This document shows positions 34,750 to 43,559 of a stretch of 64,000 bases of DNA, in pieces. Source of the DNA: Paenibacillus aceris (lineage in GTDB: Bacteria; Bacillota; Bacilli; Paenibacillales; NBRC-103111); assembly GCF_017874035.1 (NCBI RefSeq), contig NZ_JAGGKV010000001.1, forward strand, positions 792,443 to 856,442, written 5' to 3'. A model generated the notes under the pieces. That model did not search any database and was not told the DNA's origin. It worked only from the letters and a program-made list of their open reading frames with translations. Numbering within the stretch: position 1 is the stretch's first letter; each line of letters starts with the position of its first letter. A program made the translations under genes and the position numbers.

Positions 34750-35964
34750 ATGCATAACAAGATGGGTACACGATACATACCGGGATCCCGGATCATCAGT
34801 TTACCTCAGGGTGCTCTTCATGATGGAGAAGATTTATTTCTGACTCGTAAAGTTCTTCTTTATAACATAAAGCTTGGACCAGGACAGATAGGCGCAGACT
34901 ACATGCGAACTCTTCATCATAAAGCCGCATTTATTCATGACGGTTTTCAGCATATTCTCGACACTTCCGTTGAGGAAGACTCCGTTACTATTATTTTGCA
35001 AGCAAAACCAGGCTCTTTATTTTCACGACGCGTCCATATGAAACAGTGGACATTCCATCAAGTTATTGCGATGATTGCTGATTTAGGTGTCTCCTTGCTT
35101 GACGCCTTGGAGGAGCGGATTACGGGGTTTTCCGTTGCCGCCGAGAACTTATGGCTAGACGATCACGGCAAGCTTTCCGTCATTAATTATTGGGACGAAG
35201 GGGATACCCAGGCACAAGGAGCCGTTGGGCTTTGCCGATTGATGATTCAGCTCTTAAACGGTGCTCAGCCGGTTAAAAGCGAATTTGAAGTGATGCATAC
35301 GCAGCTGGAGCGTGCTGTAATCCCAACGGCCTCCCCGGAGCAGAAAGATGCTTTGGTGAAACTGGTAAAGCTCATCTGTCAAGGTCAAGCCTCCCTGTCT
35401 TCCTTCGTATTTGGCTTGCGCAGTTTCCAGCCTTCCGGTCTAAAGGAAGAACCGCTGCGTGCTGCTATTCAGCGGCCAGTCAGGTCCCCAAGGGTGCATG
35501 AGGTCCCCGAAGTGGAGGACGATACGGACTCGGAAGATGAAACGGAGTACAGCACCTCAAACAGCCGGTTACGCAAGACTGGTATCGGGGCGGCTGCCGT
35601 TCTCGTTGTGGCTATCGCTGGTTGGATACTCTGGCCATCGTCAGAGAAGGAACGTCCGGTTGTCGTGACACCGGCAGAGACCTCCACACCGGCTCCGCCG
35701 ACGAACAGCCCCTCTGCCACGCCTGTCTCAACGAAATCAACTGGGAATGCGAAGCAATTGGAGGAAATTGTTGTCCCTAATCTGGTAGGGCAAGCACTTG
35801 CGGATGCCGAGAAGCAAGCATTGGCTGTGGGACTTCACTATAATTATGTGATAGAAGCGAGTAATCAGCCCAAAGGGACGGTTATTAGACAAGATCCGCT
35901 TCCAGGAGTTAAAGGCATGCAGGGTGACAATGTTACGTTTTGGGTGAGCAAAGAGGGCCAGTAA
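34750..35964 (+). CDS. Membrane pseudokinase with one PASTA domain
   Basis: 404 residues. The N-terminal ~230 residues follow a protein-kinase fold: in place of HRDxKxxN and DFG it has GFSVAAENLWLDDHGKLSVINYWDEG, keeping the Asn but lacking the catalytic and metal-binding Asp residues, so it is probably inactive. A charged linker, a single membrane helix at about 278-295 (GIGAAAVLVVAIAGWILW), a Pro/Thr-rich spacer and one PASTA domain (VPNLVGQALADAEKQALAVG... ending VTFWVSKEGQ) follow. PrkC/PknB kinases have the same layout with an active kinase and several PASTA units that bind muropeptides. It may be a cell-wall sensor or scaffold. Confidence 0.85.
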   Translation: MHNKMGTRYIPGSRIISLPQGALHDGEDLFLTRKVLLYNIKLGPGQIGADYMRTLHHKAAFIHDGFQHILDTSVEEDSVTIILQAKPGSLFSRRVHMKQWTFHQVIAMIADLGVSLLDALEERITGFSVAAENLWLDDHGKLSVINYWDEGDTQAQGAVGLCRLMIQLLNGAQPVKSEFEVMHTQLERAVIPTASPEQKDALVKLVKLICQGQASLSSFVFGLRSFQPSGLKEEPLRAAIQRPVRSPRVHEVPEVEDDTDSEDETEYSTSNSRLRKTGIGAAAVLVVAIAGWILWPSSEKERPVVVTPAETSTPAPPTNSPSATPVSTKSTGNAKQLEEIVVPNLVGQALADAEKQALAVGLHYNYVIEASNQPKGTVIRQDPLPGVKGMQGDNVTFWVSKEGQ

Positions 35965-36062
35965 GGCATGTGAAGTTAGTTTAGCGGGAGCTGTTGCACC
36001 GGATAATATGCAAATAATAAGCATGCAACAACGGAGCTTACGTTGTCGCAAATAGCAATAAG

Positions 36063-36089
36063 AGCTGTCCCAGATAGGACAGCCTTTTT
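36063..36089 (+). terminator. Intrinsic terminator after the PASTA gene
   Basis: GCTGTCC-CAGATA-GGACAGC followed by CTTTTTG. The stem belongs to the same sequence family as the terminators at 27286 and 42084. Confidence 0.8.
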
Positions 36090-36162
36090 GCTATGCTCAG
36101 GAGCAGTGCAGCATTCCGCCTCCTCGCCTATATGGCACCAGTAGTCCGCTATTCGACGCCAA

Positions 36163-37929
36163 CTACACTTTAATTTGTTCGATGGACTTTCTCATCTCAT
36201 GGGTGAGCCCGCTTAGCGCATCTGCCGAATCGGCGATTTCTTGAGCGATTTTGAGCTGTTCATGCGTTAACTGATGAATGTTCGAGGTTCCGTCCGAGGA
36301 CGATTTGGCAATGTGCGCAATATCCACTACGGATGCCGCTACTTCCTCGGAACCTGCTGACATTTCTTCCGTCACCGAGGATATATCTTGAATTTGTTCG
36401 GATACGTAACGAAATTGTTCCACGATATGACGGAAAAAGTCTTCTGCCTTTTTGGATAAGGCGGCGCCCGTCTTAATCTCGCTCATGCCCGCTTCCATTG
36501 CATCTCCCATCCGCTTAATCTCGTTATGAATATTTTGCAGCAGGTCCGCAATAAGCTTCGCAGACTCCGCAGCATGATCTGCCAGTTTCCGCACTTCTCC
36601 GGCTACAACAGCGAAGCCCGCCCCATGCTCTCCGGCTCTTGCGGCTTCAATCGAGGCGTTCAATGCCAGCAATTTCGTTTGCTCCGAGATATCGGAGATG
36701 GCGGATAAAGCTATACCGATTTCCTTCGAATGTCCGCGAAGCAAATCCGCTCGGCGCAGCGCTTCTGAAGTTGTCGATGTGATCGTTACGAATTGGCCAT
36801 TCATATTTTGGACGATCGTTTGCCCGGATTGGGCGCTTTGCAGTGCATTGTCCGAAGCATCGGATACAGTTAATGATGCTTCGGAAATTCGATGAATAGC
36901 CGTTGCCATTTCTTCCATGGAGCGCGCACTCTCATTGGTGCTGAACTGTACGGTATTGGCGCCATCGGCCACTACCTGGAGCGATGCATTCACATTCGTG
37001 TTCATCGCGAGCAGTCGGTGAGCCTGCGCATTGAAATGCTGGGTGGTCTCGAAGAATTGATCCGATGTATGCGAAACGTTCGACACGATCGTTCGAAGCA
37101 TATCATTGATGTCGTTAGACATCTTCAGCATCGCATTATACACCGTTCCGATTTCATCCACGGACCGAACCGGGTTTGCAGCCAGCAGCTGTCTCGCGCT
37201 TAAAAAGTCGCCTTTGGCAATGCTTTGCGCTCCTGCCCCAATCCAATGAAGAGGATGAAGCGCACGCGATACAAATAACATCACAAGTCCAAGTCCGAGA
37301 ATCGTTAGAACAAGCATGATTCCATAGACAGGCAGATTGCTTTTCATAACACTGGAGGAAATTTGCTCTGTCACCCCTGCTTCCGTATCGATGCCAAGAA
37401 CAGCGATGACTTTGCCCTCTGCATTTTTCACAGGCGTGTATGTTGATATGTATTTCCCGTATTTGGGGTCATCAATGATGGCAGAACTGGCCGAATTCCC
37501 CTTTAAAAGCGATTCGATCTCAGGTTCCGAAATGTCCGTTTCTTCATTAATTGGAGAAGCAACATCCGATCCTTTGGGCTGCCCGTCGATCATAATGAGG
37601 GGTTTGCGCTGCTCGTCAAAGCGCACCACATACACGTAAAGCGCGCCAATTTGTGTGCGATATTTGTCTAGTTCTTGTCTAATATTCCAGTAGAGGTCGT
37701 TTTCTTCCGGGTCCTTTAGAAATTGCTCTAGTTTACCGGCATCCATCCCTTTGGTATAGCTTTCTGAAAGCCGGATGCCATAACTTGATATCGCTTCCAT
37801 TCCTGCATGTTTGGCATTTCGAAACTCCATAGTGATATAACCGGCTGACAATGCCAATATGACGATCATAACAGTGGCTACTAGACGAACCACCAAGTGT
37901 TTTCTAAACCATTTAACACTATGCAGCAT
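36163..37929 (-). CDS. Methyl-accepting chemotaxis protein
   Basis: 588 residues. Helix 1 at about 12-30, an extracellular Cache-like sensor ([31 protein letters not shown]), helix 2 at about 203-222, HAMP, and a signalling domain with the highly conserved hairpin tip [21 protein letters not shown]. Methylation helices flank it. Signals through CheA/CheW to the flagellar motor, which implies a motile organism. The ligand is unknown. It is monocistronic. Confidence 0.93.
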   Translation of the reverse strand: MLHSVKWFRKHLVVRLVATVMIVILALSAGYITMEFRNAKHAGMEAISSYGIRLSESYTKGMDAGKLEQFLKDPEENDLYWNIRQELDKYRTQIGALYVYVVRFDEQRKPLIMIDGQPKGSDVASPINEETDISEPEIESLLKGNSASSAIIDDPKYGKYISTYTPVKNAEGKVIAVLGIDTEAGVTEQISSSVMKSNLPVYGIMLVLTILGLGLVMLFVSRALHPLHWIGAGAQSIAKGDFLSARQLLAANPVRSVDEIGTVYNAMLKMSNDINDMLRTIVSNVSHTSDQFFETTQHFNAQAHRLLAMNTNVNASLQVVADGANTVQFSTNESARSMEEMATAIHRISEASLTVSDASDNALQSAQSGQTIVQNMNGQFVTITSTTSEALRRADLLRGHSKEIGIALSAISDISEQTKLLALNASIEAARAGEHGAGFAVVAGEVRKLADHAAESAKLIADLLQNIHNEIKRMGDAMEAGMSEIKTGAALSKKAEDFFRHIVEQFRYVSEQIQDISSVTEEMSAGSEEVAASVVDIAHIAKSSSDGTSNIHQLTHEQLKIAQEIADSADALSGLTHEMRKSIEQIKV

Positions 37930-38032
37930 GCGAAATTCCCCTTTATCTTTATCATGATTCGATTATTTTCGACAAAATCAACAAAATCCCTTCTTCTTCC
38001 ACAAACATATTTAGTTCAAAAGTCACCCAATA

Positions 38033-38073
38033 AAAAAATGGTTAGACAGATTTGCATCTGCCCAACCATTTTA
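38033..38073 (-). terminator. Intrinsic terminator of the two-gene unit 38084-38618
   Basis: On the complement, AATGGTTGGGCAGAT and ATCTGTCTAACCATT pair around GCAA and are followed by TTTTTTATT. A- and T-runs on both sides make it bidirectional. Confidence 0.85.
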
Positions 38074-38083
38074 AAAGTATATA

Positions 38084-38458
38084 TTAAGAATTTATATCCC
38101 TATATTCATTGTTAACTGACAGCCGTTCAAGAAAAGTAACGACGATCATTTTATATGTCGAAAGACCCGTCTGAAGCTCATTTTCATCCATCAGCTCAAA
38201 TTCAGCAACCATCTGTACGTCATCATCAATAATAAAAAGCGTCGGTTCATTACGGTCACTAGGTTTGATACGTTCGTCTTCAAGCTTTTTCATCAAAAAT
38301 AAGTTAACTTCTTCAAGCTTCGCTTGTTTATCCATCACACGCTCGCCCCAGCGGGATTGGGCATGACCGGTTACAATGAGGTCAGCTATATGTTTACCAG
38401 CCAGCTTTGCAGCGAAAGGCTCATAAGTATTCCAACGATTCGACTTTTTACCTTTCAT
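38084..38458 (-). CDS. Unknown soluble protein (124 aa)
   Basis: I do not recognise a family. Basic N-terminus (MKGKKSNRWNTYEPFAAKLA), then a mixed alpha/beta region (HIADLIVTGHAQSRWGERV, EPTLFIIDDDVQMVAEFELM) and MIVVTFLERLSVNNEYRDI. The ITGHAxxR(W/M)xxR-like stretch followed by beta strands loosely recalls toxins of the BrnT/RelE kind and proteins of the DUF4258 type, but the match is weak and no antitoxin-like partner is obvious. Its ATG overlaps the stop codon of the 56-residue gene upstream by 11 bp, so the pair is co-translated. Confidence 0.7.
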   Translation of the reverse strand: MKGKKSNRWNTYEPFAAKLAGKHIADLIVTGHAQSRWGERVMDKQAKLEEVNLFLMKKLEDERIKPSDRNEPTLFIIDDDVQMVAEFELMDENELQTGLSTYKMIVVTFLERLSVNNEYRDINS

Positions 38459-38618
38459 TCCCTGTATTCCAACGATGGTTCGCTTCGATGATGTCCATCA
38501 TCTTCTTCATTGAAGTTTGGATTTGTTCCTTTGAGGGCAAGGAAAGCGTACTATAGGTTTGTTTAACAACATCCGTTAACACCGTATCAAACATACATTC
38601 AAACTGTTCGTTATTCAA
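38448..38618 (-). CDS. Small protein (56 aa) overlapping the next gene
   Basis: TTG start at 38618 behind GGAGGG at 8 bp, ending with TAA at 38448. The product begins MNNEQFECMFDTVLTDVVKQ and ends EANHRWNTGNER; it is predicted helical, with one Cys and no signal or membrane segment. Its last 11 bp overlap the start of the 124-residue gene, a compact bicistronic arrangement typical of partner proteins. No family recognised. Confidence 0.65.
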   Translation of the reverse strand: MNNEQFECMFDTVLTDVVKQTYSTLSLPSKEQIQTSMKKMMDIIEANHRWNTGNER

Positions 38619-38674
38619 TATGAATTCCCTCCTTATTTACATGATATTGGAAAATTACCTACTTACATCATATC

Positions 38675-38688
38675 TCGAAGCGCTTCGA
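38675..38688. promoter_or_regulatory. Perfect 14-bp palindrome upstream of the two-gene unit
   Basis: TCGAAGCGCTTCGA is a perfect palindrome about 57 bp before the start of the 56-residue gene. On the complement it lies just upstream of a TATGAT that could be a -10 box, a likely position for a regulator site. Confidence 0.45.
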
Positions 38689-38761
38689 ATAACAGCGCAA
38701 TATTTACTTTCGTAAAAACACCTCTGACTCTCAAAAAAACGCACATTTTTTTGCGCAAAAG

Positions 38762-38806
38762 AAAAAGATTGCAGCTAGATTTTAAAAATCTAATTGCAAT
38801 CTTTTT
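38762..38806 (-). terminator. Terminator of the 61-residue peptide gene
   Basis: AAAAGATTGCA...TAGATT and AATCTA...TGCAATCTTTT form a long stem around TTAAA, with A- and T-runs on both ends. It lies 37 bp after the peptide gene stop codon. Confidence 0.85.
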
Positions 38807-38842
38807 GAGAGATTTGGTAAAATTAAGGAACAGTGTCATATA

Positions 38843-39028
38843 CTAAAACCAGAACTCTTCTTTTGGTTCATTTTTCCTGAATTTGGTAAACGCTTTCGAT
38901 ATTGCTTGTTTTTCTTGTTCAGAAATACTAGTGAGGTTTTTCAATACAGACAATCTTTCACTAAAATCTAACTTTTTAAGAGAAGCAATTGTTGTTGATA
39001 AATTTGGTGACCAAGTGGCAGTGATCAT
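38843..39028 (-). CDS. Small peptide gene divergent from a ComP/ComA-like pair (61 aa)
   Basis: Starts MITATWSPNLSTTIASLKKL and ends KNEPKEEFWF. The ATG at 39028 follows GGGGG at 8 bp; a TTG two codons upstream is too close to that site. No signal peptide. Gene size, place directly beside a ComP-like kinase and the Trp close to the C-terminus recall ComX pheromone precursors, in which a C-terminal Trp is isoprenylated; but no comQ prenyltransferase is in the window and the orientation is divergent. I therefore call it only a candidate signal or regulatory peptide. It has its own terminator. Confidence 0.6.
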   Translation of the reverse strand: MITATWSPNLSTTIASLKKLDFSERLSVLKNLTSISEQEKQAISKAFTKFRKNEPKEEFWF

Positions 39029-39104
39029 AGCCAATACCCCCTAATAGAACTAAGTTAAAGTAGCCATTGCCATTATAGCAGTGATTGAGAGGAAGATATA
39101 GTGG

Positions 39105-41432
39105 TTGAACCATAAATTGTATAAAATCCTTCTAACCTTTAGTTTAATAGGCATGCAAATCTGGTTTTTATATGTAACGTTTCAGCATACGTTTTTTGGC
39201 ATTCAACTACAAAGAAACGAACAAAAGGAATGGCGCATCAAATCCTTTCAAAATGAAGCGCTCCGCTCGGATCTCGGGCTGCAGATTGGAGACAGGATTG
39301 TCTACGTTGATGGAAAAGACCCTAACGAAAATAAAATCGTTCGCAAATGGGCCACGATCGAGCAAGCTGATTCCGTTACAGTCGCCAGAAATGGCCAGGA
39401 ACTAGTCATTCGCTTAAATGAAATCGTTCAACCGGCCTTTGACTATATTTCTTTATTTGGCGAAATTATATGTCTCAGCATTTCATTCATGATCTTGTGG
39501 AAAATTCCTCATTCCAAATCAGCCCGACTTTTATCGCTCGTTTTTCTCATGATAGGTATTATTTTCATGTGCATTCCTCCCTCGGCTCGCGGCGATAGCC
39601 TAGCGAAAGTGCTGATTAGTGATCTTGTCATGATTTTACCGCTTGTTTTTGTACATTTCCTTACATTGTTTTTCAAAGAGAAAAGCGGTATTTCGCTGCC
39701 GATTACATACTTTAGATATGTATACAGCGTTATGCTGCTAACCTTTATCGGAAGATGCATCTATTTCACACCACTGGATACATATGAATTTTATATCGTG
39801 GACTATCGCTGCGTTGTCCTGTTTTTCTTATGCGGCTTCGTTCTGAATATCGGGATGCTGTGTTATGTGTTTTTGAAATATCGAAGTGAGAATTCTTCTA
39901 TCCAGGCCATCATTAAACTAGTTTGGTTCGCCCTGTTTATATCGACCGTACCGCTCGCTTTGCTGTCTTTTTTCCCGATCTTGTTCAGGGGAGCGCCCAT
40001 CGTTAAATCGCTATACACCGGATACTTTGTTGTATTATTTCCTTTATCGTTCACGTACATGATCGTGACCAAGCAATTGTTTGACATTCATATTTTGCTT
40101 CGCCGTCTGATCTATACCACACTCATTTCGATGGTACCAAGTACGATCATTGTGCTCATGATTGCCTTGATTTTCAGCAAGCAAGCCAGTATTGAGAACT
40201 TGTCGTTAAGTTTCTTATTTATTTTAACGACCATCTCTATCTTGCTATATGTACTAGAGTATTTTGTTACGAAGTTAGATTACATCATGTTTCCAAAAAA
40301 GTTTTATCTGCAGCTTGCGCTAAAAAAGATTGCCAGAAATTTGCGTACGATCACAAGTTTTCGCGAATTAAAAGATATTATTCTAGTCGATATTGTGAAT
40401 ACGCTGAATGTTTACGGAGGGGCAATTGTGTTTCAATATCCTCATTCTATAGAAACCATTGGCGAGGGTGACTTGAATTTAGATGAAATCGAACAATATC
40501 TTCGTGAAAATCGGTTGGATGACTCCAAGTACTCCATTTTTGTCATTAATCAGAATGAGGAGTATGCTTGTTATTTGGTCACAGCAAGGAAGAAAACAAA
40601 CACCCTGCTGAGCCTGGAGGAACGACAATGGCTAAGTCTAATCATTTCGTATTTGGCCGTAAGCTTGGAAAATATTTATTTAATCCGTAAGTTAACGTCA
40701 AAGCTTCATGAGTTAGCCTCGCAGATACCGAATGAGGAAGCCGGACAAGACGTTGTTTGGCTTCGCAAATCGCTTTTTGAGCTGCAAGAACAAGAACGTT
40801 ACAGAATTGCTGCAGATCTTCATGATACAACCATGCAGGATATTTTATTAGTACGTAGAAGACTAATTTCGTTTATCGAAAATAACGAGGATCAGCAGCA
40901 GGTCATTCAAGCTATCAAACATCTGGATCTAGTCAATGAAAGTTTACGCCAAAGCTGCTTTGAATTAAACCCGCATCTGCTTCAAAATATTGGTTTAGTT
41001 CAAACCATTCAAGCAACGCTGGATCTCGACATTGGGTTAAATGAATATGAAACTCATTTCCAAGTTGAAGGTTCCTTGATTATAGAAAGCTTGGATATGG
41101 ACATCAAGAAACACATTTTTCGCATTTTCCAAGAGCTTATGCATAATGCCAAGAAGCATTCTAACGCTTCTAAAGTCATGCTAAAACTAACTGCCATCGA
41201 GAACTTCATGTTTTTGTTTTACAAGGATAATGGCGTAGGCTTAGATCCTCATGCCCTCGCCAAAGATAAAAGACTTCGCACAATCGCGAATTCCGGCTTC
41301 GGATTAGAACAGATGAAAAGCCGTGTCTTGCATTTGAATGGACACCTGGAACTGCTCTCAGATAAGGGAAGCGGCGTTGAACTCACCATTCGGATCCCCA
41401 TACCCACTCAGGAAGGAAGTACTTATGAATAA
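39105..41432 (+). CDS. Membrane sensor histidine kinase, ComP-like
   Basis: 775 residues. One N-terminal helix (about 5-28), an extracytoplasmic PDZ-like segment (LGLQIGDRIVYVDGKDPNEN), seven or so further helices to about residue 395, then a GAF-like region and a HisKA_3/HATPase of the NarL-partner class: H-box ERYRIAADLHDTTMQDILLV with His573, and ELMHNAKKHS, KDNGVGLDP and GFGLEQMKSR. This plan matches ComP of the quorum-sensing ComQXPA locus, but the DesK/DegS-like class also fits in part. TTG start. It overlaps its regulator gene by 8 bp. Confidence 0.88.
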   Translation: MNHKLYKILLTFSLIGMQIWFLYVTFQHTFFGIQLQRNEQKEWRIKSFQNEALRSDLGLQIGDRIVYVDGKDPNENKIVRKWATIEQADSVTVARNGQELVIRLNEIVQPAFDYISLFGEIICLSISFMILWKIPHSKSARLLSLVFLMIGIIFMCIPPSARGDSLAKVLISDLVMILPLVFVHFLTLFFKEKSGISLPITYFRYVYSVMLLTFIGRCIYFTPLDTYEFYIVDYRCVVLFFLCGFVLNIGMLCYVFLKYRSENSSIQAIIKLVWFALFISTVPLALLSFFPILFRGAPIVKSLYTGYFVVLFPLSFTYMIVTKQLFDIHILLRRLIYTTLISMVPSTIIVLMIALIFSKQASIENLSLSFLFILTTISILLYVLEYFVTKLDYIMFPKKFYLQLALKKIARNLRTITSFRELKDIILVDIVNTLNVYGGAIVFQYPHSIETIGEGDLNLDEIEQYLRENRLDDSKYSIFVINQNEEYACYLVTARKKTNTLLSLEERQWLSLIISYLAVSLENIYLIRKLTSKLHELASQIPNEEAGQDVVWLRKSLFELQEQERYRIAADLHDTTMQDILLVRRRLISFIENNEDQQQVIQAIKHLDLVNESLRQSCFELNPHLLQNIGLVQTIQATLDLDIGLNEYETHFQVEGSLIIESLDMDIKKHIFRIFQELMHNAKKHSNASKVMLKLTAIENFMFLFYKDNGVGLDPHALAKDKRLRTIANSGFGLEQMKSRVLHLNGHLELLSDKGSGVELTIRIPIPTQEGSTYE

Positions 41433-42072
41433 GCAATCAAAGATACTAATTGTAGATGATCACCCGTTAATGGCTGAGGCGACATCAAGTACTTTAAAGC
41501 AGATTGACGGAGTACATATTGTTGGGATTGCGGCTACTGCCAAACAGTGTCTTGAACTGATGGACAAGCATGTGCCGGATATTGTTTTTCTTGATTTTAA
41601 TTTACCGGACCAGTACGGAGATGAAGTTGCCAAAATTATTAAAGGGAAATACCCTGCAACTCACCTTGTCATCTTTTCCGGCATTGAATTATCGCATCTT
41701 TACAATCATTTGATCGGGCTCGAGGTTAGCGCAGTAATCTCGAAGGAGTCCAGCGGTACGCTCATTAAGAGCTTGGTCACCCTCTTATTAGAGAACTTTA
41801 CGGTGGTGCCAGTTCCTGTTTTTCAAAAAATGAGAGTATCCAGTGGGAATTTGCATCAGACAGATTTATTGGATGACGAAGAAGTGAATATGATGACGAT
41901 GATTGTTCAAGGCTTAACGAATGAGCAGATGGCCGACGAAGTACATATGAGTAAGCGCACTGTCGATAACTATGTTCGTAAAATTTATGAGAAACTGGGC
42001 GTTAAATCCCGGGCGCAAGCGGTAGATAAGTTTAATCAGTTCAAGCATATTTTTGATGTTAACCGCAGATAG
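41425..42072 (+). CDS. LuxR/NarL-type response regulator, ComA-like
   Basis: 215 residues. Receiver domain with Asp57 (IVFLDFNLPDQYG) and the acidic pair DDHPL near the N-terminus, and a C-terminal LuxR helix-turn-helix (MIVQGLTNEQMADEVHMSKR followed by TVDNYVRKIYEKLGVKSRAQ). Start ATG at 41425 behind GGAAGG; longer frames upstream overlap the kinase. It is the cognate regulator of the ComP-like kinase. Targets are unknown; the divergent 61-residue peptide gene is the nearest candidate. Confidence 0.92.
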   Translation: MNKQSKILIVDDHPLMAEATSSTLKQIDGVHIVGIAATAKQCLELMDKHVPDIVFLDFNLPDQYGDEVAKIIKGKYPATHLVIFSGIELSHLYNHLIGLEVSAVISKESSGTLIKSLVTLLLENFTVVPVPVFQKMRVSSGNLHQTDLLDDEEVNMMTMIVQGLTNEQMADEVHMSKRTVDNYVRKIYEKLGVKSRAQAVDKFNQFKHIFDVNRR

Positions 42073-42083
42073 ATAAGACATAT

Positions 42084-42134
42084 AAAGGGGTCTGTCCTAG
42101 AAGTAGAGTTATCTACTTGAGGACAGACCCCTTT
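42084..42134. terminator. Bidirectional terminator, TGTCC/GGACA family
   Basis: AAAGGGGTCTGTCC and GGACAGACCCCTTT form a 14-bp perfect stem base with AAGTAGA...TCTACTT inside. It separates the convergent ComA-like gene and the nucleoside operon. Confidence 0.92.
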
Positions 42135-42144
42135 ATATTGTGTT

Positions 42145-42867
42145 CTAATTACTCAGTTTTACAACTGCCCGTATGGCAGCTTCAATCTCCCGCTCTACGG
42201 CACCTGAAACGACATCCGTATGCGGATCATAAACTTCCCTCAGATCAGCATCTGCATAGCCATCCAAGGCCACTATCGCACCTGCACGCACACCGCGAAG
42301 CGAAGCAATCACATATAATGCAGCAATTTCCATCTCAACAGCCAATGCGCCTGCCCGCTTATATTTGTCATGAGGGAAATCCTCAACCCCTTGGAAGAAA
42401 GCATCCAAAGTAACTGTAATCCCTTTTTTCACCAGGCCTTCCGTTTCGCTTGCGGCTTCAAACAACGCTCGGACGACATCCGAATCCGCCACCGCAGGAT
42501 ATCCTAACGGAACTAACTGACGGGTTAGGCCCTCCTCACGAACTGCCGCCGTACTTACTACCAGACTTCCTGGCGGAACGTCAGCCGAGTAAGAGCCTGC
42601 CGTGCCTACACGGATCAATGTTTTGACCCCGCCTTTAATCAACTCTTCAAAACAAACAGCTGCTCCCGGCGATCCGACGCCATGACTGACAACGGTTATG
42701 GGTACGCCGGACGCTTCTCCAATAAAAGTACGGTATTCCCGGCTAAAAGCTAGCTCACGTACATGATCCAGTTTGCGCGCAATAGCTTCCGCCCGGAACG
42801 GGTCCCCGCACACGATGGCGTATGGACTCAGATCTTCCGAATTGACTTGTAAAATCGATAATTTCAA
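42145..42867 (-). CDS. Nucleoside phosphorylase (uridine phosphorylase-like)
   Basis: 240 residues, PNP/UDP family 1; splits nucleosides with phosphate into base and (deoxy)ribose-1-phosphate. Motifs: IVCGDPFRAEAIA (phosphate site GDPxR), SHGVGSPGAAVCFEELIKGG, LIRVGTAGS and the ribose-site ALAVEMEIAALYVIAS (EME). TTG start at 42867, 1 bp after the upstream stop, with AAGGAG at 10 bp. It is the last gene of a nucleoside uptake operon, which fits perfectly. The exact base preference is open. Confidence 0.9.
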   Translation of the reverse strand: MKLSILQVNSEDLSPYAIVCGDPFRAEAIARKLDHVRELAFSREYRTFIGEASGVPITVVSHGVGSPGAAVCFEELIKGGVKTLIRVGTAGSYSADVPPGSLVVSTAAVREEGLTRQLVPLGYPAVADSDVVRALFEAASETEGLVKKGITVTLDAFFQGVEDFPHDKYKRAGALAVEMEIAALYVIASLRGVRAGAIVALDGYADADLREVYDPHTDVVSGAVEREIEAAIRAVVKLSN

Positions 42868-42868
42868 A

Positions 42869-43546
42869 TTAATCGAACTCCTTTCTAACCCACTCGTCCT
42901 CCGGAATTGGGATAGCTTCCCCAGAGAAACGTTGTTCCTCAAATGGGTCAGCTACATTATGGAAGCCATTCCGTTCCCAAAACCCTTCGCGGTCTTCTTT
43001 CATAAATTCGATACCCCGAATCCATTTGGCGCTTTTCCAGAAATACAAATGCGGTACGATAAGCCGAAGCGGCCAGCCATGCTTAGGCGTAAGTGGTTTG
43101 CCGTCATAGCTCATCGCAAGTAGAATATGGTCTCCCATAAGGTCTTCCAGCGGAACGTTCGTTTCATAATCATTGTCTGCATGGAGCATGACATATTTAC
43201 CTTCCGGCTTAACGCCTGCGAGATTTAAGAAATCTCGAAAACGTATGCCTTCCCATGCGGTATCCAACTTCGACCAGCGAGTTACGCAATGTATATCGCA
43301 AACAATTTGCGTACGCGGCAACGCCAGCAATTCTTCGTAGCTGAACGATTTCTCCTCAGCAACTTCACCGAACACGCGCAGCGACCACTCGCTCATATCA
43401 TACTTCGGCACTTCACCTTCGTGCAAAATTGGAAACCGGTCCGTTACAGCCTGACCGGGAGGAACCCTGTCTGCAAGCTCCTGTGGAACTTCTACAGCGG
43501 GAATTTGCATACGTTTGATGCGCTCTGCTTTGCTGTCTTTCTGCAT
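42869..43546 (-). CDS. Sulfite oxidase-like molybdopterin oxidoreductase (YuiH type)
   Basis: 225 residues, one oxidoreductase molybdopterin-binding domain: WSLRVFGEVAEEKSFSYEEL, then CDIHCVTRWSKLDTAWEG with the Mo-ligating Cys, ADNDYETNVPLEDLM and KHGWPLRLIVPHLYFWKSAKW. No heme or dimerisation domain and no signal peptide, so it is a cytoplasmic YuiH/YedY-like single-domain protein whose substrate is unknown. Start ATG behind GGAGG at 8 bp. It sits between nupQ and the nucleoside phosphorylase with gaps of 13 and 1 bp, so it is co-transcribed with nucleoside uptake, an unusual association. Confidence 0.85.
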   Translation of the reverse strand: MQKDSKAERIKRMQIPAVEVPQELADRVPPGQAVTDRFPILHEGEVPKYDMSEWSLRVFGEVAEEKSFSYEELLALPRTQIVCDIHCVTRWSKLDTAWEGIRFRDFLNLAGVKPEGKYVMLHADNDYETNVPLEDLMGDHILLAMSYDGKPLTPKHGWPLRLIVPHLYFWKSAKWIRGIEFMKEDREGFWERNGFHNVADPFEEQRFSGEAIPIPEDEWVRKEFD

Positions 43547-43559
43547 GTTGTCATCCTCC

